DNA of 64,000 nt from Celeribacter halophilus (GCF_900114135.1 NZ_FORY01000002.1:248001-312000); one strand, 5' to 3'; shown: positions 49,776 through 59,705, counted from the stretch's first letter. The notes: generated by a model not told the origin, from the sequence alone. Translations and numbers: made by a program.

Positions 49776-51044
49776 ATGAGCAATTCGTCCAGTGGTGACA
49801 GCAAAAACACGCTTTACTGCTCGTTCTGCGGCAAGAGCCAACACGAGGTGCGCAAACTGATTGCGGGCCCGACCGTGTTCATCTGTGACGAATGCGTCGA
49901 GCTGTGCATGGATATCATCCGTGAGGAAACGAAGACCTCCGGTCTGAAATCCTCCGAAGGTGTGCCGTCGCCGAAAGAGATTTGTCAGGTTCTTGACGAC
50001 TATGTCATTGGTCAGGCAACCGCGAAGCGTGTGCTCTCGGTGGCTGTTCACAACCATTACAAGCGTCTCAACCATGCTGCCAAAGGCGCGGGGGATATCG
50101 AGCTTGCGAAGTCGAACATCCTGCTGATCGGTCCGACCGGTTGCGGGAAAACGCTTTTGGCACAGACGCTTGCACGTATTCTTGACGTGCCGTTCACCAT
50201 GGCCGACGCCACCACTTTGACGGAAGCGGGCTATGTGGGCGAGGATGTGGAAAACATCATCCTGAAACTGCTTCAGGCCTCCGAATATAACGTCGAACGC
50301 GCACAGCGCGGCATCGTCTATATCGACGAGGTCGACAAGATCACCCGCAAATCCGACAACCCGTCGATCACTCGCGATGTATCGGGCGAAGGGGTGCAGC
50401 AGGCGCTTCTCAAAATCATGGAGGGCACCGTGGCCTCCGTGCCGCCACAAGGCGGGCGCAAGCATCCGCAGCAGGAATTCCTGCAAGTGGATACCACGAA
50501 CATCCTGTTTATCTGTGGTGGCGCTTTCGCCGGTCTCGACCGGATCATTGCGCAGCGTAACAAAGGCTCTGCCATGGGCTTTGGCGCGGATGTCAAAAAC
50601 GATGATGATCGCGGCGTGGGGGAATTGTTCCAGGAACTCGAACCGGAAGATCTACTGAAATTCGGCCTGATTCCCGAGTTTGTTGGCCGCTTGCCTGTTC
50701 TTGCAACGCTGGAAGACCTCGACGAAGACGCGCTTGTCACCATTCTGACGCAGCCGAAAAACGCCTTGGTGAAACAGTATCAGCGTTTGTTTGAACTCGA
50801 AGATGCTCAGCTGTCCTTTACCGAAGAGGCACTGTCGGCTATCGCAAAACGTGCCATCGAACGCAAAACCGGCGCGCGTGGCCTGCGTTCGATCCTCGAA
50901 GATATCCTTCTGGATACGATGTTCGAACTGCCGGGGATGGAGAATGTCTCCGAGGTGGTGGTCAATGAAGAGGCGGTGACTTCGGATGCCAAACCTTTGA
51001 TGATCTTTGCCGAGGATGAGGCCAAGGAAAAGACAGCGTCTTGA
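49776..51044 (+). CDS. clpX: Clp protease ATP-binding unfoldase
   Basis: ClpX recognises, unfolds and feeds substrates to ClpP. The 422-residue protein has the N-terminal zinc-binding domain (CSFCGK and CDECVELC), Walker A GPTGCGKT, the pore loop GYVGED and the C-terminal AAA subdomain. The start is the ATG at 49776 with AGGGGA five bases upstream; a GTG one codon earlier is also in frame. It is followed by a strong terminator. Confidence 0.97.
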   Translation: MSNSSSGDSKNTLYCSFCGKSQHEVRKLIAGPTVFICDECVELCMDIIREETKTSGLKSSEGVPSPKEICQVLDDYVIGQATAKRVLSVAVHNHYKRLNHAAKGAGDIELAKSNILLIGPTGCGKTLLAQTLARILDVPFTMADATTLTEAGYVGEDVENIILKLLQASEYNVERAQRGIVYIDEVDKITRKSDNPSITRDVSGEGVQQALLKIMEGTVASVPPQGGRKHPQQEFLQVDTTNILFICGGAFAGLDRIIAQRNKGSAMGFGADVKNDDDRGVGELFQELEPEDLLKFGLIPEFVGRLPVLATLEDLDEDALVTILTQPKNALVKQYQRLFELEDAQLSFTEEALSAIAKRAIERKTGARGLRSILEDILLDTMFELPGMENVSEVVVNEEAVTSDAKPLMIFAEDEAKEKTAS

Positions 51045-51069
51045 TCCTTGCGGAATAAAACTAGCCAAC

Positions 51070-51100
51070 ACCCCGCCGCAAATCCTGTCGGCGGGGTTTT
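51070..51100 (+). terminator. Terminator of clpX
   Basis: CCCCGCCG and CGGCGGGG form a perfect 8-bp stem around a 10-base loop, followed by TTTT. Confidence 0.9.
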
Positions 51101-51214
51101 GCTTTTTCGCTCTGTAGGGCGGAAAACGCATCCTCTGCGGCCGCTGCCCTCTGGACCTCCGCGCGCGGATGGTTCATAGAAAGAACCGAGCGAAATTCGA
51201 AAGGTGACAAGGTC

Positions 51215-51598
51215 ATGGGAATTTTGAACACGGCGCTACGCGCGCTGATCTGGTGGGACGGTCAAACCATCGGGACACAGCTTTTCACATGGCGCAAAGG
51301 CATCAAGGTTGGCGAAGATGCACAGGGCAATGTGTTCTATCGCAACAAAGACGACAGTCGCCGCTGGGTCATCTATAACGGTGACGTTGAGGCGACCCGC
51401 GTCAGCCCCGATTGGCACGGTTGGCTGCATCATACGTTCGACAATCACCCCGGTCATGAGGCGCTTGAGCACAAGACCTGGGAAAAAGAGCATGTCGAGA
51501 ACCTGACCGGCACAGTGGCCGCCTATGCGCCCGCCGGTTCGATTCGCCGCGTACATCCGGTCGAACGCCGCGACTATGAGGCGTGGCAGCCCGAGTAA
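51215..51598 (+). CDS. NADH:ubiquinone oxidoreductase subunit NDUFA12-like
   Basis: This is a 127-residue homologue of the mitochondrial complex I accessory subunit NDUFA12 (B17.2), found in alphaproteobacteria. Family segments [35 protein letters not shown] and the C-terminal PWxP-like end are recognisable. It is encoded apart from the main nuo operon, as is common in this group, and is followed by mlaD and a DUF2155 gene. Confidence 0.9.
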   Translation: MGILNTALRALIWWDGQTIGTQLFTWRKGIKVGEDAQGNVFYRNKDDSRRWVIYNGDVEATRVSPDWHGWLHHTFDNHPGHEALEHKTWEKEHVENLTGTVAAYAPAGSIRRVHPVERRDYEAWQPE

Positions 51599-51722
51599 CC
51601 CGACTTCGACCAACCCGTCGCGCAGATATGTGGGCGGCAAGGTTTCGGGAGTGTCGATAACCCGTCAATGTCTTGCGGGCTCTTGCTTGCGATGTTGTTC
51701 AAGTCCATTCTGGAAGGCTTAA

Positions 51723-52190
51723 ATGGCAGAAAATCCGACAGAAGTTGCGGTAGGTGCAGGCGTGATCGCCCTTGCTGTGGGCTTCCTGCTTTATGCAGGC
51801 CAGCTCACCGGGCTTGGGTCCGGTGCTTCCGAGCATTACCAACTTACCGCCTCTTTCCGCTCCGCCGAGGGGATTTCCATCGGCACCGATGTGCGGCTGG
51901 CGGGGGTCAAGGTTGGCACGGTCACGGACCTCGACCTGAACCGCGAAACATTCCGCGCTGAAGCCAAGCTCACCCTCGATAGCGATGTTGTTCTGCCGGA
52001 TGATACGGCGGCACTGATCGCGTCCGAAGGGCTTCTGGGCGGCAATTTTGTCGAACTGGTCCCTGGCGGCTCCATGTTCAATTTCGAGGATGGTCAGGTG
52101 ATCGCGGACACGCAAGGTTCGGTCAGCCTGATTAACCTCCTTCTCAAATTCGTCACTGGCAGCGGTGATGACGCGGGGGCGGCACAGTGA
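51723..52190 (+). CDS. mlaD: MlaD-type lipid transport protein
   Basis: This is the membrane-anchored MCE-domain component of a phospholipid transporter that maintains outer-membrane asymmetry. The 155-residue protein has one N-terminal helix (GVIALAVGFLLYAGQ) and a single MCE domain (LTASFRSAEGISIGTDVRLAGV onward). GGAAGG precedes the ATG. The other components (mlaF, mlaE, mlaC, mlaB) are not here, so it must partner with products encoded elsewhere. Its stop overlaps the next gene by GTGA. Confidence 0.88.
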   Translation: MAENPTEVAVGAGVIALAVGFLLYAGQLTGLGSGASEHYQLTASFRSAEGISIGTDVRLAGVKVGTVTDLDLNRETFRAEAKLTLDSDVVLPDDTAALIASEGLLGGNFVELVPGGSMFNFEDGQVIADTQGSVSLINLLLKFVTGSGDDAGAAQ

Positions 52191-52729
52191 TTCCGTTGTT
52201 GCGCGCCGCATCGCTGTCCTTGCTGCTGGTTGCCCCCGCTTGGGCGCAAGAGGGCGGCTTTGATGACGATCTGGAAACCGGCCTCGACGAAATCATCATC
52301 ACCCCGCTGGATGAGGATGCCGATATTGGCGGTTTCGGGGCTGGCGGGCTGTCGCTTGAGGACTTGCAGGACCTGCCCAATGGCGGCTTCCAGCAAGAGT
52401 TGAAAGACATCACGACGGAGTTGCAGGAGAAAGTTGTCTCTGCCGCCGGTGCCACCGTGCGCGCGTTGGACAAGTTGACGGGTGAAGTCGCGGATTTGAC
52501 ACTTGAGACCGGAGAGACGCAGGCGTTTGGCCGTATTGAAGTGTTTCTTGGCGATTGCCGTTATCCTGAAAACAACCCGTCGGGTGATGCCTATGCCTAT
52601 CTCGTAGTGCGTGCGCAGGGCGAGGATGCTCCGGTGTTCTCAGGCTGGATGGTGGCCTCTAGCCCCGCTTTGAACGCGATGGATCATCAGCGCTACGACA
52701 TCTGGCCTTTGAGTTGCAGCACGTCTTGA
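52187..52729 (+). CDS. DUF2155 exported protein
   Basis: This is an exported protein of 180 residues with a GTG start overlapping the mlaD stop. The signal peptide is LLRAASLSLLLVAPAWA. An acidic linker (about 20-65) is followed by the DUF2155 domain with GDCRYPENNPSGDAYAYL and FSGWMVASSPALNAMDH. The family is typical of alphaproteobacteria and has no known function. Translational coupling to mlaD suggests an envelope role. The last 37 bases overlap the convergent aat gene. Confidence 0.85.
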   Translation: MIPLLRAASLSLLLVAPAWAQEGGFDDDLETGLDEIIITPLDEDADIGGFGAGGLSLEDLQDLPNGGFQQELKDITTELQEKVVSAAGATVRALDKLTGEVADLTLETGETQAFGRIEVFLGDCRYPENNPSGDAYAYLVVRAQGEDAPVFSGWMVASSPALNAMDHQRYDIWPLSCSTS

Positions 52730-53337
52730 GGCGTGAGTGGCTCTGAAACGGCGTTGAAATCCGCGTTGTGCTGCAAAGCTTCATGCAAAAGGCTGCGATA
52801 TTGCGCACGCGAAATTTCAATGCCGCCGAGACTGGCGAGATGTTCGGTCAGGAACTGCGTGTCAAACAGTGTGAACCCCGTGCGTCTGAGATGGGTGACC
52901 AGATAGGCGAGAGCAAGTTTGGACGCGTTTGGCACCCGTGAAAACATGCTTTCCCCGAAGTATGCCGTGCCCAAGGCAAGCCCGTAGGAGCCTCCGACAA
53001 GGCGCGGGCCGTCCCAGATTTCAACGGAGTGCCCGAAGCCCATTTCGAACAATTGCCCGTAGAGGTCGAAGATCGTGGCATTGATCCATGTCTCTTCACG
53101 GTCGGCGCAGCCCTCCATGACGCCGGAAAAATCCTGATCGAAAGTCACGCGGTAGCGCTCTTGGCGGATCAGGCGGGCGAGCGAGCGTGAGATGTGGAAC
53201 CCGTCCAGCGGGATGATGCCTCTTTCGCGCGGATCGACCCAGAACAGGCTTTCATCCTCGCGACTTTCCGCCATGGGAAAGACGCCGTTGGCATAGGCTT
53301 GCAGGATTAGTTCGGGGGACAGTTCGACATGGTTCAT
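52693..53337 (-). CDS. aat: Leucyl/phenylalanyl-tRNA--protein transferase
   Basis: Aat adds Leu or Phe to the N-terminus of proteins with basic N-termini, marking them for ClpAP through the N-end rule. The 214-residue protein starts at the ATG at 53337; upstream codons are unrelated. Family motifs FPMAES, LFWVDPRERGIIPL, GGSYGLALGTAYFGESMFS and LFDTQFLTEHLASLGG are all present. No good ribosome site is visible. Its 3' end overlaps DUF2155 by 37 bases. Confidence 0.94.
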   Translation of the reverse strand: MNHVELSPELILQAYANGVFPMAESREDESLFWVDPRERGIIPLDGFHISRSLARLIRQERYRVTFDQDFSGVMEGCADREETWINATIFDLYGQLFEMGFGHSVEIWDGPRLVGGSYGLALGTAYFGESMFSRVPNASKLALAYLVTHLRRTGFTLFDTQFLTEHLASLGGIEISRAQYRSLLHEALQHNADFNAVSEPLTPQDVLQLKGQMS

Positions 53338-53369
53338 AGGGAGAATGTGACGCGGCTTTCGGCAAATGA

Positions 53370-53396
53370 AAAGGCCGCGCTTGCGACGCGGCCTTT
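53370..53396 (-). terminator. Terminator of accBC
   Basis: AAAGGCCGCG and CGCGGCCTTT form a perfect 10-bp stem around CTTGCGA. On the minus strand it is followed by TTCATTT. It separates accBC from aat. Confidence 0.88.
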
Positions 53397-53419
53397 CAAA
53401 ATCTCTTGTGTGCGGAATT

Positions 53420-54766
53420 TCAGCCGAGATGGGTCTCGAGCCATTTCTCCAGCCAGTGGATGTTGTAATTACCCGTGAGCACATCCTCTTCCTGCAATAG
53501 CGCGTGGAACAGCGGGATCGTCGTGTCGACCCCGTCCACGATCAACTCGCCCAGAGCACGGTTGAGACGCGCGAGGGCTTCGGGACGGTCGCGCCCGTGG
53601 ACGATCAGCTTGCCGATCAAACTGTCGTAATAGGGCGGGATCGTGTAGCCGTCATAGAGCGCGGAATCCATCCGCACACCCAGACCGCCCGGCGCATGGT
53701 ATTGCGTGATCTTGCCGGGGCAGGGTGTGAAGTTCGGCAGTTTCTCGGCGTTGATCCGTACTTCGATGGCATGACCGTCGAGCAGCAGATCATCCTGTGT
53801 GAAGGACAGTTTCTCGCCTGCCGCGACGCGAATCTGCTCGCGCACGAGGTCTTGGCGGAAGATCGCCTCTGTCACCGGATGTTCGACCTGAAGCCGGGTG
53901 TTCATCTCGATGAAATAGAACTCGCCATCCTCATAGAGAAACTCGATCGTGCCCGCGCCGCGATAGCCCATCTCTCCGATGGCTTTGGCGCAGATGCCGC
54001 CGATATGGGCGCGTTCTTCGGGAGAGATCGAGGGGCCGGGGGCTTCTTCGAATACTTTCTGGTGGCGCCGCTGAAGCGAACAGTCGCGTTCGCCCAAGTG
54101 GACCCCGCCGCCCTGTCCGTCGCCAAAGACCTGAACTTCAATGTGACGCGGTTTCTGGAGATATTTCTCCATATAGACCTCGTCATTGCCAAAGGCGGCT
54201 TTGGATTCGGAACGCGCGGTGCGGAAGGCAACTTCGAGTTCTTCTTCGTTCAAGGCCACTTTCATGCCTCGGCCGCCGCCGCCAGCTGTGGCTTTGATGA
54301 TGACCGGATAACCCATGTCGGCTGCGGCTTTCTTGGCCGCTGCCACATCGGGCACACCGCCTTTGGAGCCGGGCACCACAGGGATGCCGAGTTTTTCGGC
54401 GGTCTCTTTTGCGGTGATCTTGTCGCCCATCTGGCGGATATGTTCGGCGGAGGGGCCGATAAAGGTCAGATCGTGATCTTCGACGATCTGCACAAAGGCC
54501 GCGTTCTCCGAAAGAAAGCCATACCCCGGATGGATCGCCTGCGCGCCGGTGATCTCACAGGCGGCAATGATCGCGGGGAAGTTCAGATAGGACTGTGCCG
54601 AAGAATTCGGGCCGATACAGACCGCTTCGTCCGCCATGCGCACATGCATGGCGTCTGCGTCGGCCTCCGAATGAACGGCCACCGACTGGATGCCCATCTC
54701 GCGACAGGCACGGATCACCCGAAGGGCAATCTCGCCACGGTTGGCGATGAGGATTTTATCGAACAT
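53420..54766 (-). CDS. accC: Acetyl-CoA carboxylase, biotin carboxylase subunit
   Basis: AccC carboxylates the biotin of AccB with ATP and bicarbonate, the first half of malonyl-CoA synthesis. The 448-residue protein has the N-terminal [17 protein letters not shown] motif, the ATP-grasp glycine loop [12 protein letters not shown], and the catalytic/metal region [16 protein letters not shown]. It starts ten bases after accB, as in most proteobacteria. Confidence 0.97.
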   Translation of the reverse strand: MFDKILIANRGEIALRVIRACREMGIQSVAVHSEADADAMHVRMADEAVCIGPNSSAQSYLNFPAIIAACEITGAQAIHPGYGFLSENAAFVQIVEDHDLTFIGPSAEHIRQMGDKITAKETAEKLGIPVVPGSKGGVPDVAAAKKAAADMGYPVIIKATAGGGGRGMKVALNEEELEVAFRTARSESKAAFGNDEVYMEKYLQKPRHIEVQVFGDGQGGGVHLGERDCSLQRRHQKVFEEAPGPSISPEERAHIGGICAKAIGEMGYRGAGTIEFLYEDGEFYFIEMNTRLQVEHPVTEAIFRQDLVREQIRVAAGEKLSFTQDDLLLDGHAIEVRINAEKLPNFTPCPGKITQYHAPGGLGVRMDSALYDGYTIPPYYDSLIGKLIVHGRDRPEALARLNRALGELIVDGVDTTIPLFHALLQEEDVLTGNYNIHWLEKWLETHLG

Positions 54767-54776
54767 CGGGAGCCCC

Positions 54777-55265
54777 TTATTCGATGATCATCAGAGGAGC
54801 GCCGAATTCGACCGGTGTGCCGTCTTCAACAAGAACGCGTTTGACCGTGCCGGATTTCGGTGCGGGGATATGGTTCATAGTCTTCATCGCTTCGACGATC
54901 AGGACCGTCTGGCCTTCGGAGACCTTGTCACCCACTTTGACGAAAGGCGCAGCACCCGGTTCTGCGGCGAGGTAGGCGGTGCCAACCATCGGCGAGGGCA
55001 CGGCGTTCGGATCGTTGGCCGGATCGCCTGCATCTGCGGCGGGGGCTGCGGCCGGAGCGGCGGCGGCAGGAGCGGCGGCCACGGGGGCCGGTGCGGGGGC
55101 TGCAACGGTCTGAACAACCTGCGGCGCGGCGCGGCTTACGCGGACGTTGAGGCTGTCATTGTCGCCGTATTCGCGCATGACTTCGAGTTCGGTGAGCTCG
55201 TTGGCGCTGAGGAGTTCGGCCAATGCCTGAATGAAGGCCACGTCGGCGTCGTTTTGCTTTGTCAT
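54777..55265 (-). CDS. accB: Acetyl-CoA carboxylase, biotin carboxyl carrier protein
   Basis: AccB is the biotin carrier of acetyl-CoA carboxylase. The 162-residue form from the ATG at 55265 has an N-terminal helix region, an Ala/Pro-rich flexible linker (about 50-80) and the biotinyl domain, with the modified lysine K128 in VEAMKTMNH. The usual AMKM is AMKT here. The frame to 55436 adds 57 unrelated residues. The ribosome site is weak. Confidence 0.95.
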   Translation of the reverse strand: MTKQNDADVAFIQALAELLSANELTELEVMREYGDNDSLNVRVSRAAPQVVQTVAAPAPAPVAAAPAAAAPAAAPAADAGDPANDPNAVPSPMVGTAYLAAEPGAAPFVKVGDKVSEGQTVLIVEAMKTMNHIPAPKSGTVKRVLVEDGTPVEFGAPLMIIE

Positions 55266-55581
55266 ATGTTCAACTCGGTTTTTATGGCCGCCCGGTTCTC
55301 TGGCGATGCCCGTTTGGACATGCCGTTTGAGCCCAGGCTGATTGATCTTCTGATCTCCGTATATAGGGGTTGTGACGTTGCGTGAAAACCCGCTATCCGG
55401 CCGGCCTTGCCGGAGAATGACGTAAACTCTGCCCATGTTTTGGGCGTTTGCGCATGATTATTTGGCTTGAGGGGGCGCAAAAGACTGAAAATGACCATGT
55501 CTTAAATTTTACCGCTTGATAAAAAAATGAAGCCTGCCACCTTCGAGTCACAAGAAAAGCAAGCCAATAGGGAGCAAGCCG
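55266..55581. other. Divergent accB / preT intergenic region
   Basis: This gap of 316 bases must contain the promoters of both accBC and preTA. No gene is supported in it. A RutR-like half-site TGACCA lies at 55492-55497; the full 16-bp alignment matches the consensus at about 10 of 14 fixed positions, so it is a weak candidate only. Confidence 0.5.
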
Positions 55582-56919
55582 ATGTCCAACACCCCGCTGA
55601 CGCCCGGCATTACAGCCGGTCGCCTGCCCGAGGAAAGCTATGCGGCGCAGTTTTCCGATCTGCATCCGGTGCTCGATGAACACGAGGCACTGGTGGCTGC
55701 GGATCGGTGTTACTTTTGTCACGACGCGCCCTGTATGACGGCCTGTCCGACCTCGATTGATGTGCCATTGTTTATCCGGCAGATCATGACAGGCACACCG
55801 GAGGCCGCTGCAAAGACCATTCTGGAGCAGAACATTCTGGGCGGCATGTGTGCCCGCGTCTGTCCGACGGAGACGCTCTGCGAAGAGGTCTGTGTGCGTG
55901 AGGTGGCGGAAGGCAAGCCGGTTGAGATCGGCCGTTTGCAACGCTATGCGACCGATATTCTGATGGAGAAGGGGGAGCATCCCTTTACTCGCGCAGAGCC
56001 GACCGGAAAGACCGTCGCTGTGGTCGGAGCCGGTCCGGCGGGTCTTTCGGCGGCGCATCGCTTGGCCATGTATGGTCACGATGTGGTGATGTTTGACGCG
56101 CGTCCGAAATCCGGCGGTCTGAACGAATATGGCATCGCCTCTTACAAGGCGCCAGACGGGTTTGCCCAAAAAGAGGTGGACTGGCTGATGCAGATCGGCG
56201 GGATCACCGTTGTGAATGGCAAAAAACTTGGCGCGGAACTCTCGCTTGAAGGGCTCAAGTCCGAATATGACGCGGTGTTCCTTGCCATCGGTCTTGCGGG
56301 GGTGAATGCCCTACGCGCCGAGGGCGAGGACAAGGGCGGCGTTCTTGATGCTGTCGATTTCATCTCAGAATTGCGTCAGGCCGAGGACCTTTCGAAACTG
56401 CCGGTTGGGCGCAATGTCGTGGTAATCGGTGGCGGGATGACCGCCGTTGATGCGGCAGTGCAGGCCAAGCTTCTGGGCGCACAAAACGTCTCTATGGTCT
56501 ACCGTCGTGGCCGCGCGCGGATGTCGGCCTCCGAATACGAACAGGATCTCGCCGCGTCCAAAGGGGTGCAGATTTTCTACAATGCCGCTCCTGTGGCGGT
56601 TTACGGCAACGGATCCGTGACCGAGGTGGAATTCGAATATACCGCCGAGGATGGCGGCACGCTCAAAGGCACGGGAGAGACCTTCCGCCTGCCTGCGGAT
56701 CAGGTGTTCAAGGCCATTGGTCAGACGCTCGATGGTGTGCCGGACGAAGTCGAAATCACTGGCGGCAAGATTGCTGTGGATGCTGTGGGACGGACCTCCG
56801 TGTCAGGCATCTGGGCCGGTGGCGATTGTGCCACCGGGGGCGAAGACCTGACCGTGACGGCTGTGGCCGAGGGTCGCGACGCCGCCGAAGACATCCACGC
56901 CAAGCTGATGGAGGGCTGA
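55582..56919 (+). CDS. preT: Dihydropyrimidine dehydrogenase, flavin/FeS subunit
   Basis: PreT passes electrons from NAD(P)H to PreA for the reduction of uracil and thymine. The 445-residue protein has cysteine-rich N-terminal Fe-S segments (CYFCHDAPCMTACP and GGMCARVCPTETLCEEVC), followed by FAD (VAVVGAGPAGLSAA) and NAD(P)H (VVVIGGGMTAVDAA) Rossmann motifs, as in GltD-type proteins. preA starts three bases after its stop. Confidence 0.93.
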   Translation: MSNTPLTPGITAGRLPEESYAAQFSDLHPVLDEHEALVAADRCYFCHDAPCMTACPTSIDVPLFIRQIMTGTPEAAAKTILEQNILGGMCARVCPTETLCEEVCVREVAEGKPVEIGRLQRYATDILMEKGEHPFTRAEPTGKTVAVVGAGPAGLSAAHRLAMYGHDVVMFDARPKSGGLNEYGIASYKAPDGFAQKEVDWLMQIGGITVVNGKKLGAELSLEGLKSEYDAVFLAIGLAGVNALRAEGEDKGGVLDAVDFISELRQAEDLSKLPVGRNVVVIGGGMTAVDAAVQAKLLGAQNVSMVYRRGRARMSASEYEQDLAASKGVQIFYNAAPVAVYGNGSVTEVEFEYTAEDGGTLKGTGETFRLPADQVFKAIGQTLDGVPDEVEITGGKIAVDAVGRTSVSGIWAGGDCATGGEDLTVTAVAEGRDAAEDIHAKLMEG

Positions 56920-56922
56920 GCC

Positions 56923-58221
56923 ATGGCCGATCTGACGAGCACTTTTTGCGGCATCAAAAGCCCCAACCCGTTCTGGCTGGCCTCTGCGCCGCCAACTGAT
57001 AAGGAATACAACGTCCGCCGCGCCTTCGAGGCCGGATGGGGCGGTGTGGTCTGGAAAACGCTGGGCGAGGAAGGCCCGCCGGTCGTCAACGTCAACGGCC
57101 CGCGTTACGGCGCGATCTATGGCGCGGACCGGCGCTTGCTTGGGCTGAACAATATCGAATTGATCACCGACCGTCCCTTGGAGGTGAATCTCGAAGAGAT
57201 GACGCGGGTCAAGAAGGACTATCCTGATCGGGCGCTGATTGCCTCCGTGATGGTGCCTTGTGATGCGGAAAGCTGGAAGAGCATCATTCCACGCATTGCC
57301 GAAACCGGTTGCGACGGGTTCGAGTTGAACTTCGGCTGTCCGCACGGGATGGCCGAGCGCGGCATGGGCGCAGCCGTCGGGCAGGTGCCTGAGTATATCG
57401 AAATGGTAACGCGCTGGTGTAAAGAGGCTACGGACCTGCCGGTGATCGTCAAGCTGACGCCGAACATCACCAATATTCTCGCCCCCGCCGAGGCGGCTCT
57501 GCGCGGTGGGGCGGATGCGGTGTCTCTGATCAACACGATCAATTCGATTGCCACTGTGAACCTTGATTTGTTTGCGCCCGAGCCGATGATTGACGGCAAA
57601 GGCACGCATGGCGGCTATTGCGGTCCGGCGGTCAAGCCGATTGCCATGAACATGGTGGCCGAGATCGCGCGCAATCCCGAAACCGCAAACCTGCCGATTT
57701 CCGGCATCGGCGGCGTGACCACATGGCGCGACGCGGCGGAGTTTATGGCTTTGGGCGCGGGTAATGTGCAGGTCTGCACGGCGGCAATGACTTACGGGTT
57801 CAAAATCGTGCAGGAGATGATTTCCGGCCTGAGCCAATACCTTGATGAAAAGGACATGGCGCTTTCCGAACTGGTCGGGAAAGCCACGCCGAATGTGACG
57901 GATTGGCAATATCTCAACCTCAACCATGTCACCAAGGCGGAGATCAGTCAGGACGACTGCATCAAGTGCGGGCGCTGTTATGCGGCTTGTGAGGACACGT
58001 CGCACCAAGCGATTGAAATGTCGGCGGACCGGACATTTACTGTCAAGGATGAGGAATGTGTGGCCTGCAACCTCTGTGTGAATGTCTGCCCGATTGAAGG
58101 CTGCATCACCATGAAAACGCTTGAAAAGGGTGAGGTGGACCCGCGCACCGGAGAGACGGTTGGTGACTATGCCAACTGGACAACGCATCCCAACAATGTG
58201 GCGGCTTGTTCGGCGGAGTGA
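56923..58221 (+). CDS. preA: Dihydropyrimidine dehydrogenase, catalytic subunit
   Basis: PreA reduces uracil and thymine to their 5,6-dihydro forms, step one of the reductive pyrimidine pathway. The 432-residue protein has an FMN TIM barrel with the catalytic loop NFGCPHGMAERGMG (C139 as general acid). Two C-terminal 4Fe-4S motifs follow (CIKCGRCYAAC and CVACNLCVNVCP). The serine that precedes the catalytic cysteine in mammalian DPD is glycine here. It is cotranscribed with preT. Confidence 0.93.
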   Translation: MADLTSTFCGIKSPNPFWLASAPPTDKEYNVRRAFEAGWGGVVWKTLGEEGPPVVNVNGPRYGAIYGADRRLLGLNNIELITDRPLEVNLEEMTRVKKDYPDRALIASVMVPCDAESWKSIIPRIAETGCDGFELNFGCPHGMAERGMGAAVGQVPEYIEMVTRWCKEATDLPVIVKLTPNITNILAPAEAALRGGADAVSLINTINSIATVNLDLFAPEPMIDGKGTHGGYCGPAVKPIAMNMVAEIARNPETANLPISGIGGVTTWRDAAEFMALGAGNVQVCTAAMTYGFKIVQEMISGLSQYLDEKDMALSELVGKATPNVTDWQYLNLNHVTKAEISQDDCIKCGRCYAACEDTSHQAIEMSADRTFTVKDEECVACNLCVNVCPIEGCITMKTLEKGEVDPRTGETVGDYANWTTHPNNVAACSAE

Positions 58222-58297
58222 TCCGGCGCGCCGCAGGTGATGGTGCTTTCCTCCGGTGCTGGCTTTCATCTTGCAGGCGCAAGTAATGCAAAAGAGT

Positions 58298-58328
58298 AAA
58301 CCCCCGTGATGTCGCGGGGGTTTCTTTT
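58298..58328 (+). terminator. Terminator of preTA
   Basis: AAACCCCCG and CGGGGGTTT form a 9-bp stem around an 8-base loop, followed by CTTTTT. Confidence 0.9.
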
Positions 58329-58359
58329 TGTGATGTGAGACGCGGCACCAAAGGCGGGC

Positions 58360-58968
58360 CTATGAACCGCCGTCGAAAGGTGCCGGCTGCACCGCTGCCG
58401 GTCCGGCATAGCGGCTTTCTGGATCTATCGCCTCAGCGGGCGCGGCACTCAGAGACAATGTCTGTTCAACGGCCTGTTGTTCTGCGTGTGCGTCTGCTGT
58501 CGCTTCGTTCCCGTCCTCAAGAGGCACTCTATCCGATATTATGTCCGACATTTCGTCGCTCTGCGCATGAGCCGAAGGCGCAATGGCGGCCTCGTCCTCC
58601 GATTGCGTGCGTTTTGCGGCATGTTCGGCGATGGCGTTGCGCAGATCCATCCTGACCTCAAGAACAGAGGCCTGAAATGCCGGTGTCGGCCCGACCAGCA
58701 CATCTTCGGGCAAGGCGTTCTGCGCAGCCAAGGGGTATTCCGTGACATATGTCGGAACTGCGGCAGTATCGGCCTCGGCGTCACTCTCTCTTGGATAGGT
58801 TAGAATATCGCCGTTCTGGCCGGGAAGCTCGTTCCCCTTGGTATATGTTGCCGTTCCGTTCAACGCGGTTTCCGCGATTTTCGGAACGTCCGGCTTTGGC
58901 GGATCAGGTGGCTGCCGGAATGCAAATCCACCTCCTCCGAAAGCCGGCACGCCCGTCACATTGGTCAT
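58360..58968 (-). CDS. Hypothetical acidic, proline-rich protein
   Basis: This is a 202-residue protein of no family I recognise. The start is supported by AAGGAG eight bases before the ATG at 58968; 11 further codons upstream in frame are unlikely to be used. The N-terminus is Gly/Pro-rich (AFGGGGFAFRQPPDPP) with no signal peptide or membrane helix. A likely helical segment lies at about 105-130 (FQASVLEVRMDLRNAIAE). The C-terminal third is acidic and low in complexity. It sits between preA and rutR, but nothing in it suggests pyrimidine metabolism. Confidence 0.65.
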   Translation of the reverse strand: MTNVTGVPAFGGGGFAFRQPPDPPKPDVPKIAETALNGTATYTKGNELPGQNGDILTYPRESDAEADTAAVPTYVTEYPLAAQNALPEDVLVGPTPAFQASVLEVRMDLRNAIAEHAAKRTQSEDEAAIAPSAHAQSDEMSDIISDRVPLEDGNEATADAHAEQQAVEQTLSLSAAPAEAIDPESRYAGPAAVQPAPFDGGS

Positions 58969-59063
58969 GCTCAAGCTCCTTTTCTCAGGAGCCCCCACCA
59001 CGAATCTTTATAAAAGATTACGGTTTTTCAGGGGTTAACATCCCCAACTATTTTGACTCTTGG

Positions 59064-59705
59064 TTAACCCGCAGGCGGCGTGAGCATCCGCCGGAACAGC
59101 GTGTCGAGATAGGCTTCGGCATCTTTGAAATGGGCGTCCCCTTCGGGCTTCAGAATACCGCGGACCTGCACATCGAAATCTGCATAGTGCTGGGTGGTCG
59201 ACCAGATCGAGAAAATCAGGTGATAGGGATCGACTGGGGCCAGCGCACCTGAGGCGATCCAGCCGTTGATCACGGCGGCCTTTTCCTCGACCAGTGTTTT
59301 CAGCTCCCCCTCGATCTTGTCCATGATATTGGGGGCGCCCTGCACGATCTCGTTGGCAAACAATCGGCTCTCGCGCGGAAATTCGCGGGCCATTTCAAGT
59401 TTGCGTAAAACATAGGCAAGGATCTCTTCAACCGGCTCGCCGTCTGCCTGCATTTTGCGCAACGGATCAAGCCAGTTTTGCATCAACTCGTCGATCAAGG
59501 CGCGGTGGATCGCGACTTTCGAGGGGAAATAATAAAGAAGGTTCGGCTTTGATAGCCCCGCGGCTTTAGCGATCTGGTCCAGTGTTGAGCCGCGAAACCC
59601 GTATTGGGAAAAGACATCGAGAGCGGCATCCAGAATGGCTTCTGTGTTCTTTTTCTGGATTCTTGTGCGGGGTTTTCGGCCCGGCGTGTCGCGATTGATT
59701 CCCAT
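59064..59705 (-). CDS. rutR: RutR-like TetR-family regulator of pyrimidine use
   Basis: This regulator has 213 residues from the ATG at 59705, almost the same as E. coli RutR (212), with AGGATC six bases upstream. The N-terminal helix-turn-helix (STLDQIAKAAGLSKPNLLYY) and the C-terminal ligand domain (IFSIWSTTQHYADF) match the RutR group. E. coli RutR binds TTGACCAnnTGGTCAA and is released by uracil or thymine. A perfect copy of that site lies 157 bases upstream of this gene, in the gap before the divergent catabolic genes. It therefore probably represses the genes from 60053 onward. Confidence 0.9.
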   Translation of the reverse strand: MGINRDTPGRKPRTRIQKKNTEAILDAALDVFSQYGFRGSTLDQIAKAAGLSKPNLLYYFPSKVAIHRALIDELMQNWLDPLRKMQADGEPVEEILAYVLRKLEMAREFPRESRLFANEIVQGAPNIMDKIEGELKTLVEEKAAVINGWIASGALAPVDPYHLIFSIWSTTQHYADFDVQVRGILKPEGDAHFKDAEAYLDTLFRRMLTPPAG

